A stretch of DNA of 9,149 nt from contig DILC01000033.1 in NCBI GenBank assembly GCA_002424865.1, forward strand, positions 44,749 through 53,897, given 5' to 3'. A model generated the notes under the pieces. The model saw only the letters and a program-made list of their open reading frames with translations. It searched no databases and was not told where the DNA came from. The position numbers and the translations under genes are program-made. Of this stretch, positions 1 to 5,296 are shown piece by piece; positions within the stretch are counted from its first letter, which is position 1, and each line of letters starts with the position of its first letter. The DNA comes from Rhodocyclaceae bacterium UBA5602. Lineage in GTDB: Bacteria; Pseudomonadota; Gammaproteobacteria; Burkholderiales; Rhodocyclaceae.

Positions 1-2
1 GA

Positions 3-1772
3 CTACGCCACCGCGTGAAACTGCAATGCGGCCAGGTGCGCGTAGAGGCCGCCTTTGGCCACCAGCGCTTCATGCGTGCCGGTCTCCACGATGCGGCCGT
101 CTTCCATCACGATGATGCGGTCGGCGCGTTGCACGGTAGCGAGGCGATGCGCGATGATCAAGGTGGTGCGGCCTTGCATGGCCGCTTCCAGGGCGCCTTG
201 CACCAAGCGCTCCGATTCTGCATCGAGCGCGCTGGTGGCTTCATCCAATAACAGCAAGGGCGGGTTTTTCAGCATCGCGCGGGCAATCGCGATACGCTGG
301 CGCTGGCCACCGGAGAGCCGCACGCCACGCTCGCCCAGAAAGCTCTGGTAGCCTTCAGGCAGCTTCTCGATGAATTCGTGCGCTGCGGCCAGGCGCGCGG
401 CGGCGATCACTTCTTCATCGCTGGCGCTGGGCCTGCCGTAGCGGATGTTTTCCAGCGCGTTGGCGGAAAAAGTCACGCTGTCCTGCGGCACGATGCCGAT
501 GGCATGGCGTAAATCATTGAGGGCGAGCTGGCGAATATCCACGCCATCGAGCATGATGCGTCCCTGTTGCGGGTCGTAAAAGCGCAGCAGCAACTGGAAC
601 AGGGTCGTCTTGCCCGCGCCCGAGGGGCCGACCACGGCGATGGTCTCGCCGGGATGGATGTCGATCGAGACATGGTCCAGGGCAGGGGTGAGCGGGCGCG
701 ACGGGTAGTTAAAGCATACGTCTTGCAGCGTCAGCGCCGCGCCTTGGCCGGTGGGGGGCGGCAAGGCATGCGGATGGTCGGGCGATTGAATGTGTGATTC
801 GGTGGCGAACAACTCCAGCAGGCGTTCGGTCGCGCCGGCGGCGCGCTGCACATCTCCCATGACTTCAGCCAGCCCGCCAATGGCGCCGGCGACCATCACC
901 GAGTAAAGCACGAACTGACCCAAATCTCCGCCCGTCATGCGGCCTTCGATGACGGCATAAGCACCCAGCCACAGCACGAAAACGATCGCGCCGAAGATCA
1001 GCAGGATGGCAATCACGGTCAGCAACGAGCGGGCGCGAATGCGCTGGATGGCGGTTGCAAAGGCAGTATTGACGGTAGCGCCAAAACGGGCGATCTCCTG
1101 GGCTTCTTGCGTGAAGGCCTGCACCGTGGGCATGGCATTGAGCACTTCGCCCGCCAGCGCCGAGGCGTCGGCAACACGGTCTTGCGAATCACGCGAGAGC
1201 TTTCTCACGCGGCGGCCAAAATAGACGATGGGCAGCACGACAGCGAGCAGCATGACGATAATGATGATGGAGAGCTTGAAGCTGGTGATCATCATCATGG
1301 CCAGTCCGCCGATGAACATCAGCAAATTGCGCAAACCCATGGAGATGCTGGTGCCAACGACTGTCTGGATCAGCGTGGTGTCCGTTGTCAGTCGCGAGAG
1401 CACTTCGCCGGTACGCGTGGTCTCAAAAAACTGCGGGCTTTGTTTCAATACATGGCCATACACGGCGGCGCGAATGTCCGCCGTGACGCGCTCGCCCAGC
1501 CAGGAGACGGCATAAAAGCGTGCCGCGGTGGCCACGGCCATGACGCTGGCAACACCAAACAAGGCGAGGAAATACAAGTCGATTTGCCCCTGGCTCTGGC
1601 TGCCGGTGGCGCCAAAGCCAAGATCGATCATTTGCTTGAAAGCGTAGGGGATGCTGAGCGTTGCCAGGGCGGCCACGACCAGGGCGACGCCGGCCAGAAA
1701 AAACTGCGTGCGGTAAGGCCTTAAAAAGGGCAACAGGCCCTTGAGCATCGTGAGGCGGGGTTTGGTGGGCAT
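3..1772 (-). CDS. MsbA-related ABC exporter, fused permease and ATPase
   Basis: This is a complete 589-residue half-transporter that should work as a homodimer in the inner membrane, using ATP to export a lipid or other hydrophobic substrate. An N-terminal exporter membrane domain has about six hydrophobic spans (roughly residues 22-44, 65-87, 147-165, 168-187, 250-275 and 284-306). The nucleotide-binding domain follows from about residue 345, with A-loop Y356, Walker A GPSGAGKT at 382-389, Q-loop Q430, signature LSGGQ at 486-490, Walker B LLLLD at 506-510 with catalytic E511, and switch H542. All ATPase residues are intact. Length and layout fit the MsbA-related exporter family, which is distinct from true lipid A flippase MsbA; the substrate cannot be read from sequence. 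The ATG at 1772 has no strong Shine-Dalgarno sequence. A weak promoter-like pair lies upstream (CTGACA at 1839-1844, CCTATT at 1815-1820, minus strand, spacing 18). The gene lies downstream of yceI on the same strand, but 283 bp of repeat-rich spacer argues against cotranscription. Confidence 0.93.
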   Translation of the reverse strand: MPTKPRLTMLKGLLPFLRPYRTQFFLAGVALVVAALATLSIPYAFKQMIDLGFGATGSQSQGQIDLYFLALFGVASVMAVATAARFYAVSWLGERVTADIRAAVYGHVLKQSPQFFETTRTGEVLSRLTTDTTLIQTVVGTSISMGLRNLLMFIGGLAMMMITSFKLSIIIIVMLLAVVLPIVYFGRRVRKLSRDSQDRVADASALAGEVLNAMPTVQAFTQEAQEIARFGATVNTAFATAIQRIRARSLLTVIAILLIFGAIVFVLWLGAYAVIEGRMTGGDLGQFVLYSVMVAGAIGGLAEVMGDVQRAAGATERLLELFATESHIQSPDHPHALPPPTGQGAALTLQDVCFNYPSRPLTPALDHVSIDIHPGETIAVVGPSGAGKTTLFQLLLRFYDPQQGRIMLDGVDIRQLALNDLRHAIGIVPQDSVTFSANALENIRYGRPSASDEEVIAAARLAAAHEFIEKLPEGYQSFLGERGVRLSGGQRQRIAIARAMLKNPPLLLLDEATSALDAESERLVQGALEAAMQGRTTLIIAHRLATVQRADRIIVMEDGRIVETGTHEALVAKGGLYAHLAALQFHAVA

Positions 1773-1867
1773 GAGTGGCTTGTTTGGATTGGGTTGGGGA
1801 GTTCATCCCCCGTGAATAGGCAGCTTACTCGAAATGGATGTCAGGGCTTTGAGCCGCCATGGGCCGT

Positions 1868-1896
1868 GGGCAGTAAAACTCCCAGGGCAGTAAAAC
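1868..1896. repeat. Two direct copies of a 12-bp repeat
   Basis: GGGCAGTAAAAC occurs at 1868-1879 and again at 1885-1896, with a period of 17 bp. The copies lie about 100-125 bp upstream of the ABC exporter start codon. They could be paired binding sites or leftovers of a local duplication; nothing in the sequence decides between these. Confidence 0.6.
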
Positions 1897-1945
1897 CCGG
1901 CGCCATTTTGCCCGGCGCCACGTTGTCGGGCCTGTCCGGGTTTTA
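1891..1945. terminator. Possible bidirectional terminator, inverted repeat
   Basis: TAAAACCCGG at 1891-1900 is perfectly complementary to CCGGGTTTTA at 1936-1945. Read on either strand this gives an A-tract, a GC stem and a T-tract, which is the shape of a bidirectional intrinsic terminator. It lies about 110 bp past the yceI stop and upstream of the ABC exporter, so it could end azoR-pirin-yceI transcription. Against this, the loop is 35 nt (although GCCCG at 1910-1914 and CGGGC at 1927-1931 can pair within it) and the T-run is only four bases. Confidence 0.35.
1896..1920. repeat. Two direct copies of CCCGGCGCCA
   Basis: The 10-mer CCCGGCGCCA occurs at 1896-1905 and 1911-1920, with a period of 15 bp. 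Each copy contains the self-complementary hexamer GGCGCC, so the two copies can also pair with each other. The first copy overlaps the end of the neighbouring 12-bp repeat, so two independent tandem duplications abut here. Confidence 0.6.
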
Positions 1946-1992
1946 TGCTTGGGCCCATGCCCTGTCCGCCGTCCCGCCAACGCCGACTTTTT

Positions 1993-2021
1993 GCTGTGGT
2001 GGCCACTCGTGCCACCACAGC
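1993..2021. repeat. Perfect hairpin, 11-bp stem with 7-nt loop
   Basis: GCTGTGGTGGC at 1993-2003 pairs perfectly with GCCACCACAGC at 2011-2021 around the loop CACTCGT. The hairpin begins 34 nt past the yceI stop codon. In the yceI reading direction it is followed by AAAAAGTC rather than a U-tract, so it is not a canonical intrinsic terminator. It could be a Rho-linked 3' end stabiliser, a REP-like element or a protein site. Confidence 0.65.
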
Positions 2022-2055
2022 ATCCATCCGGCATCTCAACTTTATGCCAACAAGC

Positions 2056-2631
2056 CTATTCCTTGATGGCTTCAATGGCAATGTCAATGCGCACATCATC
2101 ACTGACATAGGGCGCATATTTGCCGGCGTTAAAGTCGGAGCGTTTGACTACGGTGTAGGCATTGGCGCCGATGGCGTCTTTCTTCACCATCGGATGCGGC
2201 ATGGCTAAAAAAGATGTCACGGTCAAGGTGACCGGCTTGGTGATGCCCTTGAGCGTCAGGTTGCCCTCGATGCTGGCGGGTTTGTCCCCGTGAAAGACCA
2301 CTTTGGTCGATTTGAAGGTGGCGGTTGGATACTTGGGGGTATCGAAGAAATCCTCACCCTGGATATGTTCGTTAAAGACCGGAAAGCCGGTGTCCACGGA
2401 CTTGGTATCAATCACCACATCGACCGAACCGGTCTTCGCCACCTTGTCGAAAATGACCTTGCCGGTGGTTTTGTCGAAGCGGGAGAGTTGGGTGGAAAAG
2501 CCAAAATGGCTATATGAAAAGCGCGGGAAGCTGTGGGCTTGGTCCAGCACGTAAGTTTCGGGTGCGGCGATGGCGGGAAGCGCTGCGCTAGCGGCGAAGA
2601 CAAGGGCTGCAAAATGTGTTCGTTTTTTCAT
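2056..2631 (-). CDS. YceI family periplasmic lipid-binding protein
   Basis: The product has 191 residues, the same length as E. coli YceI. Residues 1-23 form a Sec signal peptide: a KKR start, a hydrophobic stretch, then a small-residue end near ALPAIAA before PETY. The mature part matches the YceI beta-barrel family: an SVDTG segment at 78-82, a DFFDTPKYPTATF block at 94-106 and the hallmark GNLTLKGITKPVTL at 123-136. Family members form lipocalin-like barrels that bind polyisoprenoid or quinone-like lipids in the periplasm; the ligand here is unknown. The start is supported by AGGA at 2639-2642 (minus strand), seven bases before the ATG. The gene follows the pirin gene by 46 bp and is probably cotranscribed with it. 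Unlike the E. coli locus, no cytochrome b561 gene is adjacent. The product is probably periplasmic, possibly working with quinone-related substrates, which is inferred from the neighbours. Confidence 0.93.
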   Translation of the reverse strand: MKKRTHFAALVFAASAALPAIAAPETYVLDQAHSFPRFSYSHFGFSTQLSRFDKTTGKVIFDKVAKTGSVDVVIDTKSVDTGFPVFNEHIQGEDFFDTPKYPTATFKSTKVVFHGDKPASIEGNLTLKGITKPVTLTVTSFLAMPHPMVKKDAIGANAYTVVKRSDFNAGKYAPYVSDDVRIDIAIEAIKE

Positions 2632-2644
2632 GGCGATGTCCTGT

Positions 2645-2675
2645 GGGGGTAGATGGGGATGGGGATAATGCTGGG
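2645..2675 (+). other. Four G-runs upstream of yceI (C-rich in the mRNA)
   Basis: The plus strand carries runs of 5, 4, 4 and 3 G separated by loops of 5, 2 and 8 bases. This nearly meets the usual G-quadruplex pattern; the last loop is one base too long. The plus strand is the template for pirin and yceI, so their transcript is C-rich and G-poor here, a composition that also suits Rho loading. Confidence 0.35.
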
Positions 2676-2677
2676 AG

Positions 2678-3565
2678 CTAAATTGTTTCGGCAGCTAAAC
2701 GTCCATGCCGTAGATCATCCATGGCCTGCTTGATTTCCTGCTGGGTGTTCATCACAATCGGGCCGTACTGGATGATGGGTTCATTCAGTGGCCGACCGGC
2801 GATCAGCAGCACACGGGCGTCTTCTGCCGCTTCAATCACCACGCCATCGGCGTGCGCGCCGTTGGCAAGGATGGCCATGCGTTGCGTCGGGATTTGCGTT
2901 CCGGCAATGCTGGCTTTGCCGCGATAAACATAAACGAAACTGTTATGTCCTGCAGGTAGCGGTTGCGTAAATCGCCTGTCGGCGGGCAGGTGAATATCGA
3001 GATAAATGGGCTGCGTGATGTCCCGGGTGATGGCGCCCGCCACGCCGTGGCTCTGGCCAGCCAGGACGGTTACGCGGACACCCGCAGGCGTCACGAAGCC
3101 GGGCAGCTCGGCCGCGGGAAAATCCCGGTACCAGGGTGTCATCATTTTGTCCTGGCTGGGCAGGTTCAGCCAGAGCTGAAAGCCTTCCATGACGCCTTCT
3201 TTCTGTTCCGGCATCTCGGCATGGATGACGCCACGACCCGCCGTCATCCACTGCATGCCGCCATTTTCCAGCAGCCCTTCGTGGCCTGCACTGTCGCGAT
3301 GCCGCATGCGGCCGGCAATCATGTAGGTCGCCGTTTCAAAGCCGCGGTGGGGATGCGCCGGAAAGCCGCCGATGTAGTCCGCCGGGTTGTCGCTACCGAA
3401 GGCATCCAGCAGCAGAAAGGGGTCGAGCCGAGATTGCAGCGATTGCGTCAATACCCGGATCAGCTTGACGCCCGCGCCGTCCGAAGTGGCTTTGCCTGCC
3501 ACCAGTTGCTCAACGGTGCGTGAATGAATGACAGCTTCTTCGGTCGGGCAGGGGTTGGTCTTCAT
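2678..3565 (-). CDS. Pirin family protein (cupin, quercetinase-like)
   Basis: This 295-residue protein belongs to the bicupin pirin family. The N-terminal cupin carries the family motif HPHRGFET at residues 71-78 and GVIHAE at 112-117. H71, H73, H115 and E117 match the spacing of the metal ligands of human pirin and E. coli YhhW, so an iron-binding site is expected. The C-terminal pirin domain ends with GRPLNEPIIQYGPIVMNT, roughly 258-275. Some bacterial pirins cleave quercetin as dioxygenases; others act as redox-sensing regulators, and sequence alone does not decide. No signal peptide is visible, so the protein should be cytoplasmic. The start at 3565 has GAGAG about ten bases upstream. The gene lies 64 bp downstream of azoR, with a hairpin in the gap, and 46 bp upstream of yceI. 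Pirin beside an azoreductase and a LysR gene is a recurrent bacterial arrangement and suggests a role in aromatic or quinone stress. Confidence 0.95.
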   Translation of the reverse strand: MKTNPCPTEEAVIHSRTVEQLVAGKATSDGAGVKLIRVLTQSLQSRLDPFLLLDAFGSDNPADYIGGFPAHPHRGFETATYMIAGRMRHRDSAGHEGLLENGGMQWMTAGRGVIHAEMPEQKEGVMEGFQLWLNLPSQDKMMTPWYRDFPAAELPGFVTPAGVRVTVLAGQSHGVAGAITRDITQPIYLDIHLPADRRFTQPLPAGHNSFVYVYRGKASIAGTQIPTQRMAILANGAHADGVVIEAAEDARVLLIAGRPLNEPIIQYGPIVMNTQQEIKQAMDDLRHGRLAAETI

Positions 3566-3591
3566 GGCGCGCCACTCTCGATTGGGATATT

Positions 3592-3622
3592 TGAAATAAG
3601 CCGTTCAATCAGCCTTGAACGG
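3592..3622 (-). terminator. Hairpin between azoR and pirin, attenuator-like
   Basis: CCGTTCAA at 3601-3608 and TTGAACGG at 3615-3622 form a perfect 8-bp stem with a 6-nt loop, starting seven bases after the azoR stop. On the transcribed (minus) strand it is followed by CTTATTTC, a short imperfect T-tract. This fits a weak intrinsic terminator that would let part of transcription continue into pirin and yceI, or an intercistronic RNA-stability hairpin. Confidence 0.45.
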
Positions 3623-3629
3623 ACAGTCT

Positions 3630-4229
3630 TCAAGCGAATGCTCTGGCCATATCCGCTTCGGCCTCGGCAAAGCCTTGAGCGGCCGCTTCTGGCCCCATGT
3701 TCAGGCCTTCGGCGTAAATGAATTGAACGTCGGTCAAGCCGACAAAGCCCAGCACAGTTTTGAGATAAGGCACCTGACTGTCATTCCCGGTGTTGCGGTA
3801 GATGCCACCGCGGGCGAGCGCAACATAGGCTTTTTTGCCCTTGAGTAAGCCTTCAGGGCCGCTTTCCGTATAGCGGAAGGTCACGCCGTTACGCACCACC
3901 GCATCAATCCAGTTCTTCAATTGTGCGGAAATGCCAAAGTTGTACATGGGTACGCCCAGCACAATGATGTCTGCCGCTTGCAATTCGGCAATCAGTGCGT
4001 CATCGAGGGCAACGCGCGCCGTTTGCTCCGCCGTGCGTTGCTCGGCCGGAGTGAATAAGGCAGCGAGGCCTGCCGCATCCAGCGTGGGATGAGGCGTCAC
4101 GGCCAGGTCGCGGCGGATAAGTTTTGCGCCCGTATGCCTGGCTTGCAAGTGCGCTACGATGTCATTGGCAATCCGGGTGGAGTTGGCGCCTTCTGTGCGT
4201 GCGCTGGCATTGATTTGCAGGATGTTCAT
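3630..4229 (-). CDS. azoR: FMN-dependent NADH-azoreductase
   Basis: This 199-residue flavodoxin-fold oxidoreductase is close in length to E. coli AzoR (201). The family uses NADH and FMN to reduce azo bonds and quinones by two electrons in the cytoplasm, avoiding semiquinone radicals. Visible FMN-site features are the N-terminal phosphate loop with S9 and NSTR at 16-19, PMYNF at 94-98, and ARGG at 139-142; these sit at nearly the same numbers as in E. coli AzoR. Further family blocks are QLKNWIDAVVRNGVTFRYTE (103-122) and the GLLKGKKAYVALARGG stretch. The start is well supported by AAGGA at 4237-4241 (minus strand), seven bases before the ATG. The gene is first in the azoR-pirin-yceI series and divergent from the lysR gene. 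A promoter-like pair with an inverted repeat between the boxes lies upstream, pointing to control by that regulator. Confidence 0.95.
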   Translation of the reverse strand: MNILQINASARTEGANSTRIANDIVAHLQARHTGAKLIRRDLAVTPHPTLDAAGLAALFTPAEQRTAEQTARVALDDALIAELQAADIIVLGVPMYNFGISAQLKNWIDAVVRNGVTFRYTESGPEGLLKGKKAYVALARGGIYRNTGNDSQVPYLKTVLGFVGLTDVQFIYAEGLNMGPEAAAQGFAEAEADMARAFA

Positions 4230-4265
4230 TGGGTTTTCCTTGAGATTGGGTTCGGTAAGGCGGGT

Positions 4266-4294
4266 ACTCTATTGATAGATGAATCATTAGTAAA
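4266..4294 (-). promoter_or_regulatory. Proposed azoR promoter
   Basis: On the minus strand TTTACT (4289-4294) and TAGAGT (4266-4271) are separated by exactly 17 bp, each matching the sigma-70 consensus at four of six positions. Transcription would begin roughly 30 bases upstream of the azoR start codon. The region is clearly more AT-rich than its surroundings. Confidence 0.45.
4269..4290. promoter_or_regulatory. Operator-like inverted repeat in the lysR-azoR intergenic region
   Basis: CTATTGAT-N6-ATCATTAG is an inverted repeat with seven of eight positions paired per arm (the TGAT/ATCA core is perfect). It lies almost exactly between the proposed azoR -35 and -10 boxes and 35 bp upstream of the lysR start codon. 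LysR proteins commonly bind such dyads in divergent intergenic regions and regulate both their own gene and the target. The exact T-N11-A box of the family is not clearly present within it, so assignment to this LysR protein is inference. Confidence 0.45.
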
Positions 4295-4324
4295 TACCTT
4301 AAATCGGATAACATTGTTTCATAT

Positions 4325-5239
4325 ATGGAACAGTTCGACCCTAACGATCTTTTGATCTTTGCCCGCGTGGCTGAAGCCGGTAGTTTCAGCCTGGCCGCCC
4401 AGCGCATCGGCCTGCCGAAATCGACCGTATCACGGCGAATTTCCTTGCTCGAAAATCAGCTGGGTGAGCGCCTGATGCTGCGCACCACCCGCCGTCTGAC
4501 GCTCACCGAGTTTGGCCAGCAGTTGCTGGAACATGCGCGTCAGGTGGTGGCGGAAGTCGAGGCCGTGGGCGCATTGAGCGAGTTTCGGCAAGCGCGTCCC
4601 AGTGGCCGGCTCAGGGTGTCCATGCCGAGTGATTTCGCCACCATGCTGCTGGCCGACATGCTGGCGGCGTTTATCGCGCGCCATCCCGCGGTATCACTGG
4701 AACTCGATTTGTCGCCGCGTCGCGTCGACCTGCTGGGCGAAAACTTTGATCTGGCGATTCGCATGGGGGATTTGCCGGACGACGCACTCCTTGCGGCACG
4801 GCGAATTGCCGTGTTTCAGGGGGGGCTTTATGCGGCGCCAGCTTATCTGGCCGGGCGTGGGGATCCGCGCTCCCCGAATGAACTCTTTCAACATGATGCC
4901 TTGCGCTTGCTCGGGGGCAATGGCGAGGCGGTCGGCTGGGTCTTGCTGTCCGGGAATCAGCGTTGGGCAGAAGTGCCGCAGGGGCGCGCCGCAGCAAACT
5001 CCCCGGAGGTCCTGATCGGCCTGGCATGCGCTGGCGCCGGAATTGCCGCAGTACCGGATTATTTTGCGGCATCCAGCGTGCGCAATGGCCGTTTGCGGCG
5101 GGTGTTGCCTGATTGGCATTTGCCTGCGGATACGGCGTGGGCCGTATTCCCGGGGCGCCGCCTGATGGCGGCGAAAACCCGCGCGTTCATTGACATGCTG
5201 GATGGGGCGTTGAGTGATGTCCAAGAGAAGGCCATCTAG
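4325..5239 (+). CDS. LysR family transcriptional regulator (CrgA/DmlR type)
   Basis: This 304-residue protein has the full LysR layout. A winged helix-turn-helix occupies about residues 8-67, with recognition region FSLAAQRIGLPKSTVSRRI at 21-39. A linker helix follows, then a periplasmic-binding-protein-like effector domain from about 92 to 295 that starts GRLRVSMPSDF. The wording of the effector domain (LELDLSPRRVDLLGENFDLAIRMG) is typical of the CrgA/DmlR/AaeR group. In Neisseria the group member CrgA controls a quinone oxidoreductase gene, which parallels the divergent azoR here. The effector is probably an aromatic acid or quinone-like molecule, which is inference. No Shine-Dalgarno sequence precedes the ATG at 4325, and no other good in-frame start keeps the DNA-binding domain, so translation may be weak or leaderless. 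The 95-bp gap to azoR contains the candidate operator, so it likely regulates azoR and itself. Confidence 0.94.
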   Translation: MEQFDPNDLLIFARVAEAGSFSLAAQRIGLPKSTVSRRISLLENQLGERLMLRTTRRLTLTEFGQQLLEHARQVVAEVEAVGALSEFRQARPSGRLRVSMPSDFATMLLADMLAAFIARHPAVSLELDLSPRRVDLLGENFDLAIRMGDLPDDALLAARRIAVFQGGLYAAPAYLAGRGDPRSPNELFQHDALRLLGGNGEAVGWVLLSGNQRWAEVPQGRAAANSPEVLIGLACAGAGIAAVPDYFAASSVRNGRLRRVLPDWHLPADTAWAVFPGRRLMAAKTRAFIDMLDGALSDVQEKAI

Positions 5240-5257
5240 AATGCCATCTTGCTGAGT

Positions 5258-5296
5258 ATCTTCCATTAGTCTGTACTTAATTCAGGAATCTTCCAT
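5258..5296. repeat. Two copies of ATCTTCCAT before and across the pepN start
   Basis: The 9-mer ATCTTCCAT occurs at 5258-5266 and 5288-5296, exactly 30 bp apart. The second copy spans the pepN start codon. It may be chance or a slippage remnant; no function can be assigned. Confidence 0.4.

Noticed and set aside
1107..1724. A 205-codon open frame on the plus strand, antisense to the ABC exporter
   Set aside because: It is low-complexity (H, D, G, A rich), matches no family I know and lies entirely over the exporter membrane domain.
1794..2117. Short open frames of about 70-104 codons on both strands across the yceI-exporter spacer
   Set aside because: They overlap each other and the repeats, have no convincing ribosome sites or family features, and some run into yceI. 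They are better explained as chance frames in GC-rich DNA.
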